From: an uncultured Oscillospiraceae bacterium
Lineage (GTDB): Bacteria; Bacillota; Clostridia; Oscillospirales; Acutalibacteraceae
Assembly (NCBI GenBank): GCA_900543555.1
Contig: UQRL01000016.1
Location: forward strand, 1 to 48,997
Direction: 5' to 3'
Length of the DNA stretch: 48,997 bases
Shown here: positions 31,412 through 38,811 of the stretch, in pieces
How positions within the stretch are numbered: position 1 is the first letter of the stretch
Layout: the number at the start of each line of letters is the position of its first letter
Translations under genes and position numbers: made by a program
The notes under the pieces: generated by a model
Database searches by the model: none
Seen by the model: only the letters and a program-made list of their open reading frames with translations
Told to the model about the DNA's origin: nothing

Positions 31412-32107
31412 ATGGCATCTGGAAGGATCCTGATTGTGGATGACGATACCAACATCTGCGAGCTTTTGCGGCTTTACATCGAAAAAGAGGGCTATGAGGC
31501 GTCCATCGCCAACGACGGCGAGACGGCCCTGAAAATGTTCGACTCCTTCGGCCCGGACCTGCTGCTGCTGGACATCATGCTGCCCGGCCTGGACGGCTGG
31601 CAGGTGTGCCGGGAGATCCGGAAAAAGTCCTCCTGCCCCATCATCATGCTCACCGCCAAGGGCGAGGTGTTCGACAAGGTGCTGGGCCTGGAGCTGGGGG
31701 CCGACGACTATGTGGTGAAGCCCTTTGAGACCAAGGAGGTCATCGCCCGCATTGGGGCGGTGCTGCGCCGCAGCGGCAAGCAGAGCGAGGACAAGAGCGA
31801 GAATAAAGAGGTCCACTACGAGAACCTGTCCATTAACCTGACCAACTACGAGCTGAAGGTGAAGGGCGTGCAGGTGGACACGCCCCCCAAGGAGATGGAG
31901 CTGATTTACCACCTGGCCTCCAACCCCAACCGGGTGTTCACCCGGGACCAGCTGCTGGACGAGGTGTGGGGATTTGACTATTACGGCGACAGCCGCACCG
32001 TGGACGTCCATGTGAAGCGCCTGCGGGAAAAGCTGGAGGGCGCCTCGGACAAGTGGGCCCTGAAGACCGTGTGGGGCGTGGGCTACAAATTTGAGGTGAA
32101 GGAGTGA
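31412..32107 (+). CDS. OmpR-family response regulator
   Basis: A 231-residue DNA-binding response regulator. The receiver domain spans about 5-120, with acidic pocket IVDDD, phospho-acceptor Asp54 (LLLLDIMLPG), the Thr of LTAKGEVFDK and the Lys of DYVVKPF. The C-terminal winged helix (about 140-230) ends in SRTVDVHVKRLREKL and VWGVGYKFE. I start at ATG 31412 because of the GGAAAGGGAGGG site; the open frame reaches seven codons further back. Its stop overlaps the kinase start (GTGA), so the partners are made together. The downstream HtrA gene suggests an envelope-stress role, as for CssRS. Confidence 0.94.
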   Translation: MASGRILIVDDDTNICELLRLYIEKEGYEASIANDGETALKMFDSFGPDLLLLDIMLPGLDGWQVCREIRKKSSCPIIMLTAKGEVFDKVLGLELGADDYVVKPFETKEVIARIGAVLRRSGKQSEDKSENKEVHYENLSINLTNYELKVKGVQVDTPPKEMELIYHLASNPNRVFTRDQLLDEVWGFDYYGDSRTVDVHVKRLREKLEGASDKWALKTVWGVGYKFEVKE

Positions 32108-33723
32108 GCGCTCCCCGGTTTCAGCGGCGGGAGCGGGTGGGCGCCATCCAGAAGAGCATTTTCACCCGCTATCTGGGCATTACCATGGGCATTGTGGTGC
32201 TCAGCTTCATCATGCTGGGCACGGTGATGATGGCCTTTTTTGCCCAGTATTGGCGGGGAGAGAAAAAGGACCTGCTGCTGAAAAACGCCAATTCCATTGC
32301 CGATGTGTCCAGCGTGTTCCTCACCAAAAGCGGCGAGGACAGCTATCAGCTGGAAACCAATGTGCTCAAAGGCTTTATCGCCACCTTTTCCACCAGCATC
32401 GACGCCGATATCTTCATCACGGATTTAGAGGGGAACATCCTGCTGGGGAACTACGCCAACAGCAAGCTCACCGACCCCCAGACCGTCCCCAAGCAGACGG
32501 TGGCGGCCGCCGCCCAAAGCGGCTATGAGGGCCGGGGCACCTTTGGCGGGCTGTACCAAAGTCCCTCTTATATCATAGGGGTGCCCATGTACACCAGCGA
32601 GGGCCAGTGCGTGGGCACGGTGTTCGCCGCCACCAGCGCCGCCTCGGTGAACGCTTTCGAGGGGGAGGCGCTGCAGATGTTCTTGGTGGCGGCGGTCGCG
32701 GCCTTGGCCATCACCTTCTGCGTGGTGGGGGTGTTCGCATTCCGGCTGGTAAAGCCCCTGCGGCAGATGAGCGCTGCCGCCCGCAGCTTTGGCAGCGGAG
32801 ATTTTTCCGTGCGGGTGCCTGTCACCAGCTCAGACGAGCTGGGCCAGCTGGCGGTCTCCTTCAACAATATGGCCAACTCCCTCTCCAACTCAGAGGGGAC
32901 CCGCCGCAGTTTTATCGCCAACGTCAGCCACGAGCTGAAAACCCCGATGACCACCATTGCCGGGTTTATCGACGGCATTTTGGACGGCACCATCCCCAAG
33001 GAACAGGAGAGCAAGTACCTGCACATTGTCTCGGATGAGGTGAAGCGGCTTTCCCGCTTGGTGAAATCCATGCTGGACCTGTCCCGCATCGACAGCGGGG
33101 AAATGAAGCTGCACCCCTCCCGGTTCGACATCACCAACACGGTGGTGACCACCCTGCTGACCTTTGAGCAGAAGATTGACGAGAAGGGGATTGAGATTCG
33201 GGGCCTGGAGGAAGCCGCCCCCCAAGAGGTGTGGGGCGACCAGGACCTGCTGCATCAGGTGGTGTACAACCTGATTGAGAACGCGGTGAAGTTCACCAAC
33301 GAGGGGGGCTATATCGCCGTGCAGGTCAGCGACAGCATCGACCGCACCACGGTGGTCATTGAAAACAGCGGCCCGGGCATTGCCCCCGAGGACCTGCCCA
33401 TGATCTTCGAGCGGTTTTACAAGACGGATAAGTCCCGCAGCCGGGATAAGAACGGCATGGGGCTGGGGCTCTACCTGGTGCGCACCATTTTGAAATTCCA
33501 CGGCGGGGACATTGCCGTCAGCTCGGCGGTGGGTCAGTTCTGCCGGTTCGAGTTTTACATCCCCAAGCCCCAGGAGGCCCCCAAGCTGAAGGACACCGGC
33601 TCCTTCAAGCTGAAGGAGAGCGCCCCCCGGGGGAAGGGAAAGGAAAAAGGGAAAAAGGAGGCCCGGCAGGAACAGCAGGAGCCTGAAAGGAGCAAGGAAG
33701 ATGACGGACGACCAGAAGAATGA
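32104..33723 (+). CDS. Sensor histidine kinase
   Basis: A 539-residue membrane kinase. TM1 (about 20-45) and TM2 (about 193-217) enclose an extracytoplasmic domain of about 150 residues. A HAMP domain follows (PLRQMSAAARSFGSGDFSVRVPV). The phospho-acceptor is His276 in NVSHELKTPM. The N-box is VVYNLIENAVKFT, and the G-boxes are NSGPGI and GMGLGLYLV. After about residue 495 comes a Lys/Glu/Gln-rich tail (GKGKEKGKKEARQEQQEPERSKE) that is disordered-looking and overlaps the HtrA reading frame by 23 bases. The GTG start overlaps the regulator's stop. The signal is unknown; misfolded surface protein is a reasonable guess. Confidence 0.94.
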   Translation: MSAPRFQRRERVGAIQKSIFTRYLGITMGIVVLSFIMLGTVMMAFFAQYWRGEKKDLLLKNANSIADVSSVFLTKSGEDSYQLETNVLKGFIATFSTSIDADIFITDLEGNILLGNYANSKLTDPQTVPKQTVAAAAQSGYEGRGTFGGLYQSPSYIIGVPMYTSEGQCVGTVFAATSAASVNAFEGEALQMFLVAAVAALAITFCVVGVFAFRLVKPLRQMSAAARSFGSGDFSVRVPVTSSDELGQLAVSFNNMANSLSNSEGTRRSFIANVSHELKTPMTTIAGFIDGILDGTIPKEQESKYLHIVSDEVKRLSRLVKSMLDLSRIDSGEMKLHPSRFDITNTVVTTLLTFEQKIDEKGIEIRGLEEAAPQEVWGDQDLLHQVVYNLIENAVKFTNEGGYIAVQVSDSIDRTTVVIENSGPGIAPEDLPMIFERFYKTDKSRSRDKNGMGLGLYLVRTILKFHGGDIAVSSAVGQFCRFEFYIPKPQEAPKLKDTGSFKLKESAPRGKGKEKGKKEARQEQQEPERSKEDDGRPEE

Positions 33724-35467
33724 TATGCCCACCCCAGAAGAGGCCGAGGCTTCGGGCCTTCCCCTGGAGGAGGCGGAAGAGCGGGGAACGGAGCCTGCCC
33801 CCGAGGCAGCCCCTTCGGAAGAGGGTACCCCGGCCCCAGAGGAGGCCCCCCAGGCCTCTTCCCCGCCGGTTGAGGAAGAGGAGCAGTCTGCCCCGCCCCA
33901 ACCGGCAGAGGCCCCTGTTCCCGACGTGCAGGAGCCAGACCTCCCCTGGCAGGAAGCCCCCGCCCCAGAGGCCCAGCAGCCCGTGCCGCCCCCCCAGCCG
34001 GGGTATTATGGGCCCTATGGCCCGGTGGGCTATGGATACGGCATGCCTCCCCAGCAGGGCTGGAGCCAGCCGGCCTATCCCCAGGGGATGTGGCAGCAGG
34101 CCCCCTGGCCCCAGAACGCGCCGGGGGCCGTGCCGCCCCAGGGGCCTCCCCCAGGGGGACAGCCCCCCATGGGGTGGTATCCCATGCCTGCCCAGGGCCC
34201 AGCCCAGCCCGCCCCCCAGCCGCCCCGGAAGAAAATGGGCCTGGGGCTGAAGGTGTTCCTGTGGATGGCCTCCGCCCTGGCGGCGGGCGCCATTGTGGGG
34301 TTCATTGCCTTTGCGGTGTACGCGGGGGTAACTGGCGGAAGTGCTGCCAGCCTGCCGGGGGAGGAGCTCCCCTCCTTCAGCGAGAGCCAGCCGGACAGCT
34401 CCCAGGAGGAGCCTGGGGAGTCCCAGGACGGCAGCGCCAGCCAGGCCGAAATCGAACTGCCCGAGGTGGATGTGACCCCCAACGAGGAGGGCCTCACCAT
34501 CCATGAGAAGCCGGAGGGCGACGCCCTGGACGCCCAGGAGGTCTACAACCGGGTGGTGCAGTCCACGGTGGCCATCACCGTCTCCCGCACCGGGGAGGAG
34601 ACCGACAGCTCCGGCACGGGCATCATCGCCACTTCCGACGGGTATATCATCACCAACGCCCATGTGGTGCTGAACACCAAGAGCGTGCTGGTCACCGTGA
34701 CCACCTATGACGGCCAGCAGTACGACGCGGTGGTGGTGGGCATGGACCGCACCACGGACCTGGCGGTCATCAAGACCAACGACTACGGCTTTACCCCGGC
34801 GGAGTTTGGGGACTCGGACCAGCTCACCATCGGGGAGTGGGTGGTGGCCATTGGCAACCCCGGCGGCGAGCGGTTCGCCAGCTCTCTTACCCGGGGCATT
34901 GTCTCCGGCCTGGACCGGGCGGTGGAGCGCTACAGCGAAGAGGGCATGACCTATATCCAGACGGACGCCGCCATCAACCCGGGCAATTCCGGCGGCCCCC
35001 TGGTGAACATGTATGGCCAGGTGGTGGGCATCAACTCCTCCAAGATCATCACAGACGGCTATGAGGGCATGGGCTTTGCCATCCCGGTCAGCAAAGCCAA
35101 GGATATCATCGACCAGCTGCTCTCCGGCGGCTATGTGGAGGGCCGGGTGCGGCTGGGCATCAGCGGCTACGACCTGGGCGAGGCAGAGGCCTCCTTCTAC
35201 GGGGTGCCCCGGGGCTTTATGATCGCCTCTATCGACGAGGACAGCTCCTTTGCCGGGACAGAGGCCCAGGTAAACGATATCATCACCGCCATCGACGGGG
35301 AACCTGTGGAGGATTTGCAGGACATCTCCAACCTGCTGCTGCGCTACAGCCCCGGGGATGAGATCACCGTCACCCTGTACCGCCTGCCGGAAAACAGCCT
35401 GCAGGGCGGGGAAGAGCTGGAAGTGACCATCACCCTGCTGGAGGACAAGGGGGAGACCCAGAAGTAA
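33701..35467 (+). CDS. HtrA/DegP-like membrane-anchored serine protease
   Basis: A 588-residue protease. Residues 1-177 are a cytoplasmic region extremely rich in Pro, Glu, Gln, Gly and Tyr (PGYYGPYGPVGYGYGMPP), followed by one TM helix (about 180-207). The trypsin-like domain faces outside, with catalytic His321 (TNAHVV), Asp353 (TTDLAVIK) and Ser430 (GNSGGPL). One PDZ domain occupies about 480-585. It degrades or refolds misfolded exported proteins. It overlaps the kinase gene by 23 bases, with AAGGAAG ahead of ATG 33701. Co-expression with a two-component system supports envelope-stress control. The low-complexity tail is long even for Firmicutes HtrA. Confidence 0.92.
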   Translation: MTDDQKNDMPTPEEAEASGLPLEEAEERGTEPAPEAAPSEEGTPAPEEAPQASSPPVEEEEQSAPPQPAEAPVPDVQEPDLPWQEAPAPEAQQPVPPPQPGYYGPYGPVGYGYGMPPQQGWSQPAYPQGMWQQAPWPQNAPGAVPPQGPPPGGQPPMGWYPMPAQGPAQPAPQPPRKKMGLGLKVFLWMASALAAGAIVGFIAFAVYAGVTGGSAASLPGEELPSFSESQPDSSQEEPGESQDGSASQAEIELPEVDVTPNEEGLTIHEKPEGDALDAQEVYNRVVQSTVAITVSRTGEETDSSGTGIIATSDGYIITNAHVVLNTKSVLVTVTTYDGQQYDAVVVGMDRTTDLAVIKTNDYGFTPAEFGDSDQLTIGEWVVAIGNPGGERFASSLTRGIVSGLDRAVERYSEEGMTYIQTDAAINPGNSGGPLVNMYGQVVGINSSKIITDGYEGMGFAIPVSKAKDIIDQLLSGGYVEGRVRLGISGYDLGEAEASFYGVPRGFMIASIDEDSSFAGTEAQVNDIITAIDGEPVEDLQDISNLLLRYSPGDEITVTLYRLPENSLQGGEELEVTITLLEDKGETQK

Positions 35468-35955
35468 TGGCCAAGGAAAAAGTGGAAAAGACCAATGCCT
35501 TGCGGCTTTTGGACCGGATGAAAATTCCCTATGAGGCCCACGCCTACCCCTGCCAGGAGTTCTCCGGCGGGGAGGACGTGGCCCGTCAGCTGGGCCTGGA
35601 CCCGGCGGACGTGTGCAAAACCCTGGTCACCGTGGGGAAAAGCGGCGGGCACTATGTGTTCGTGCTGCCGGTGAGCGGGGAGCTGGACCGGAAAAAGGCG
35701 GCGGCCCTGGTGGGGGAGAAGTCCCTGGAGATGCTCCACGTCAAGGACCTGCTGGCCGTCACCGGGTACATCCGGGGCGGGTGCACGGCCCTGGGGATGA
35801 AGAAGCAGTTTCCCACGGTGGTGGAGCAGAGCCTGCGGGAGAAACCCTTTATCTTTGTCAGCGGCGGCAAGCGGGGCTTGCAGCTGAAGCTGGCTCCGGG
35901 GGACTTGGTGAAAGCGGCCAATGCCCAGTGGGGCGATGTGCTGGCAAAAGACTGA
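35467..35955 (+). CDS. ybaK: Cys-tRNA(Pro) deacylase, YbaK/EbsC family
   Basis: A 162-residue trans-editing enzyme that hydrolyses cysteine mischarged on tRNA(Pro). The fold is recognisable from VCKTLVTVGKSGGHYVFVLPVSGEL (catalytic Lys in KTLV), YIRGGCTALGMKKQFPTVV and FVSGGKRGLQLKLAPGDLV. Length matches the family. The start shares a base with the HtrA stop (TAATG), so it is translationally coupled to the HtrA operon. A link between editing and envelope stress is not established; it may simply be a stress-operon passenger. An inverted-repeat element begins 11 bases after its stop. Confidence 0.93.
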   Translation: MAKEKVEKTNALRLLDRMKIPYEAHAYPCQEFSGGEDVARQLGLDPADVCKTLVTVGKSGGHYVFVLPVSGELDRKKAAALVGEKSLEMLHVKDLLAVTGYIRGGCTALGMKKQFPTVVEQSLREKPFIFVSGGKRGLQLKLAPGDLVKAANAQWGDVLAKD

Positions 35956-36085
35956 AGAGCGCCGGGCGAAGCGAGCGTAAAAGTTTCGCCAGCCTTTTCA
36001 AAGGCTGCGGGGTGTGGGGGCCGCTACGTCCCGGTGGGACGTTGCCCAGCGGCCGACCGAGCCGGCAGGCGAGACTGGCGCCCCA

Positions 36086-36223
36086 CGACCTTGCCCTGGC
36101 GGCGCAGCCGGAAAAGAAAACCAGGGACATTGTCATACCAGGCGCAGCCTGTAAACAATGTCCCGGATAGATAGCAGAGATGAAAAAAGGACATCCAAGT
36201 TTTTGGCTTGGGTGTCCTTTTCT
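36086..36223 (+). repeat. Conserved core of the intergenic element, copy A
   Basis: About 138 bp, closely similar to 46435-46567 in the same orientation. It holds a GGCGCAGCC hairpin, then the stem GGGACATTGT (36124-36133) with ACAATGTCCC (36155-36164) enclosing CAGGC-GCA-GCCTG, then a terminator-type hairpin. Confidence 0.8.
36183..36223 (+). terminator. Terminator in element copy A
   Basis: AAAAAAGGACATCCAAG pairs with CTTGGGTGTCCTTTT around a TTTTTGG loop, with one G-U pair, and is followed by TCTTTG. It should end transcripts from the HtrA/ybaK operon. Confidence 0.8.
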
Positions 36224-36445
36224 TTGTTAACTCGTTCACGCTGGCAGCTGGAAGGGGCTTTCAGGAAAGAAACACACTGGGCGGGTCTCCGGCCGCTCCC
36301 GGGGCTATCTGCTTCGCAGCATGCGCCCCGCTCGCTGGTTTTTTCCTTCCGGCTGCGCCGCCAGGGCAAGGTCGTGGAGCTCTGCTCCACACCTCGCAAA
36401 CTTTTTGAAAAAAGTTTGACCAAAAACTTTTACGCGCTTCGCGTG

Positions 36446-38515
36446 TTATTCCCCGGCCTCTGCCTTGGCCTCCTCAATGACCTTCTGGGCCACGTTCTGG
36501 GGGGCTTCCTCATACCGCTCGAAGCCAAAGGTGAAGCTGCCCCGGCCCTGGGTGCACTGGCGGATAAAGGTGGTAAAGTCGTGCATCTCCGCCATGGGGA
36601 CGTCCGCCTCCACGGTCTGCCGGCCGTCGCCCGCGGGCTCCATGCCCAGCACCCGGCCCCGGCGCTTGTTCACCTCGCCCATCACGTCGCCCATGTTGGC
36701 GTCCGGCACGGTGGCCTTCAGGTGGCCGATGGGCTCCAGCAGGACAGGGTTTGCCTGGGGCATGCCCGCCTTATAGGCCAGGGCCGCCGCCGTTTTAAAG
36801 GACATCTCCGAGGAGTCTACCGGGTGGTAGCTGCCGTCGTACAGCACGGCGGACAGGCCCACCACAGGGTAGCCCGCCAGGGGGCCCTTCTGGATGCACT
36901 CTCTAAGCCCCTTCTCCACCGCGGGGAAGAAGCCCTTGGGCACAGAGCCGCCCACAACCCGCTCGCCAAATTCCAGGCCCTCGCTGTCGCAGGGGGAGAA
37001 CTCAATCCACACGTCGCCGAACTGGCCGTGGCCGCCGGTCTGCTTCTTGTGCCGGCCCTGGACCTGCACCGTCTTGCGGATGGTCTCCCGGTAGGGGACC
37101 TTGGGCTTCTTCAAAGAGACGTCCACGCCAAATTTTGTCTTCAGCTTGGAGACCGCCACGTCCAGGTGCTGTTCGCCCAGGCCGCTCAAAATCATCTCAT
37201 GGGTCTCGTTGTTGGTGGCAAACTGCAGGGTGGGGTCCTCTTCCGAGAGGCGCATCAAACCCTGGGCAATCTTGTCTTCCTCGCCCTTCTTGGCGGGGAC
37301 AATGGCCATGGAAAGGGTGGGGTTGGGATACTCCACGCCTTCCAAGGTGACCTTCCGGGCGGGGGAGCAGAGGGTGTCGCCGGTGTTGGTGGCGGAGAGC
37401 TTGGGAATGGCCCCAATGTCGCCGGCGCCGATGTACTTGACATCCATCTGCTTTTTGCCCACCATCATCACGGTCTTGCCCACGCGCTCGGTGTTGCCGG
37501 TGCGCATGTTCACCAGCTGGGAGTCGGTGGAGATCTTGCCGGAGACCACCTTCACATAGGAGAGCTTGCCGATGAAGGGGTCGGCCACGGTCTTAAAGAC
37601 GATGGCCGCCGCGGCGCCGTCCTCGTTGACAGAGAGCTCCACCGGGTTGCCGTCCACATCGGTGCCCAGCTCCCCGGCCTTGTCCCCGGCGGAGGGGGCC
37701 AGCCAGCACAGGCCGTCCATAAACTGCTCCATGCCCCGCATCAGCAGGGCGTCGCCGCAGAACACGGGGGTGATGGTGCCGGACTTCACGCCCTTGCTCA
37801 CGCCCACAATGACCTCCTCGGGGGTGAAGGGCTCGCCGGCGAAGTATTTCTCAAACAGCTCGTCGTCGGTTTCGGCGACGGCCTCGTAGATGGCGGTGCG
37901 CAGGCCCTCCAGCCGGTCGCCCATATCGGGCATGGCCACGGCCACGGGCTTGCCGCCGGAGTAGTCATAGGCTTTGTACTCCAGCAGGTTGATGTAGATG
38001 TTTGCCTGCCCATCCTGGATGAAGGGCACCACCACCGGGCACACCGAAGGCCCAAACTGGGCCTTCAAGTCTTCGAATACCCGGTAGAACCGGGCGCTCT
38101 CGTCGCACAGGCCGTTGACGAAGATGATCTTGGCCAGGCCGTTCTTCTCCGCGGCGGCAAAGGCCTTTTCCGTGCCCACGGCCACGCCGTCCCGGCCGGA
38201 GACCACAATCAGCGCCGTGTCGGCGGCGCGCATGGCCTCCATCATGCCGCCCTCAAAGTCGAACAGTCCGGGGGCGTCCAGCAGGTTGATCTTCTTGTTT
38301 TTCCACTCCAGGGGGGCCACCGCCGCAGAAATAGAGGCCTTGCGCCGGATCTCCTCGGGGTCGTAGTCGCACACGGTGTTGCCGTCGCCCACTTTGCCAC
38401 GGCGGTCCGAGACCCCTGCCAGATACAGCATGGCTTCCGCCAGAGAGGTCTTTCCTGCGCCGCCGTGGCCCGCTACAGCCAGGTTGATGATATTCTTCGC
38501 AAGATATTGGTTCAT
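36446..38515 (-). CDS. EF-G-like translational GTPase paralogue
   Basis: A 689-residue protein with the full EF-G domain order: GTPase, domain II, domains III-V (YRETIRKTVQVQGRHKKQTGGHGQFG and GSVPKGFFPAVEKG). The P-loop is GHGGAGKTS (16-24) rather than GHIDHGKT. The switch II motif is DAPGLFDF, with Leu84 where the catalytic His of DxPGH lies. The NKxD base-recognition motif is altered (VNGLCDE near 133-139). It is therefore not the housekeeping FusA but a divergent paralogue widespread in clostridia. I start at ATG 38515 behind AAGGAG. Its ribosomal role is unknown; hydrolysis may be slow or use other residues. Confidence 0.88.
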   Translation of the reverse strand: MNQYLAKNIINLAVAGHGGAGKTSLAEAMLYLAGVSDRRGKVGDGNTVCDYDPEEIRRKASISAAVAPLEWKNKKINLLDAPGLFDFEGGMMEAMRAADTALIVVSGRDGVAVGTEKAFAAAEKNGLAKIIFVNGLCDESARFYRVFEDLKAQFGPSVCPVVVPFIQDGQANIYINLLEYKAYDYSGGKPVAVAMPDMGDRLEGLRTAIYEAVAETDDELFEKYFAGEPFTPEEVIVGVSKGVKSGTITPVFCGDALLMRGMEQFMDGLCWLAPSAGDKAGELGTDVDGNPVELSVNEDGAAAAIVFKTVADPFIGKLSYVKVVSGKISTDSQLVNMRTGNTERVGKTVMMVGKKQMDVKYIGAGDIGAIPKLSATNTGDTLCSPARKVTLEGVEYPNPTLSMAIVPAKKGEEDKIAQGLMRLSEEDPTLQFATNNETHEMILSGLGEQHLDVAVSKLKTKFGVDVSLKKPKVPYRETIRKTVQVQGRHKKQTGGHGQFGDVWIEFSPCDSEGLEFGERVVGGSVPKGFFPAVEKGLRECIQKGPLAGYPVVGLSAVLYDGSYHPVDSSEMSFKTAAALAYKAGMPQANPVLLEPIGHLKATVPDANMGDVMGEVNKRRGRVLGMEPAGDGRQTVEADVPMAEMHDFTTFIRQCTQGRGSFTFGFERYEEAPQNVAQKVIEEAKAEAGE

Positions 38516-38617
38516 AACGCAAAACTCCTTCCACTTTAACAAGGTACACGGCCTTTGCCGTGCTGCCCTGGGAACTGTTCCTGTTTTGCACAAGTGCTGT
38601 GCCGCAAGGCATAGCTA

Positions 38618-38646
38618 ATTATATAACATTGCGCCAAAGATTACAA
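38618..38646 (-). promoter_or_regulatory. Promoter of the EF-G-like gene
   Basis: On the minus strand TTGTAA (38641-38646), a 17-base spacer and a perfect TATAAT (38618-38623), about 100 bases before the start codon. Confidence 0.75.
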
Positions 38647-38755
38647 TGGGGAAAACGAAAAACCTATGAATTTACCGTGACGGCGCTTTGTTTTTTATAA
38701 AATTTTACAAAAATCCCCCTTTTGCGGGAAAAGGCCCCCTGGAAGGAGGGTGAAA

Positions 38756-38788
38756 AAAGCCCCGGCGGTTCAATGCCGCCGGGGCTTT
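38756..38788 (-). terminator. Terminator of the rlmB/pseudo-P-type ATPase transcript
   Basis: AAAGCCCCGGCGG (38756-38768) pairs with CCGCCGGGGCTTT (38776-38788). The minus strand continues with a T-run. It lies 24 bases after the stop at 38812. Confidence 0.9.
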
Positions 38789-38811
38789 CATTTGTTTTAT
38801 TGCGGAAGGGC

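Larger units (their letters stand above)
35967..36441. repeat. 475-bp inverted-repeat intergenic element, copy A
   Basis: It fills the gap between the convergent ybaK and EF-G-like genes. The arms (35967-36117 and, inverted, 36344-36441) share CGAAGCG..GCGTAAAAGTTT, a palindrome, GGTGTGG, and CCACGACCTTGCCCTGGCGG with CGCAGCCGGAA. The left palindrome is CAGCCTTT-TC-AAAGGCTG (35990-36007) and the right is CAAACTTTTT-GA-AAAAAGTTTG (36397-36418): same design, different stem. The left arm also carries an extra hairpin insert of about 60 bases (ACGTCCC-GGT-GGGACGT). No ORF with family features is inside. Confidence 0.8.
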
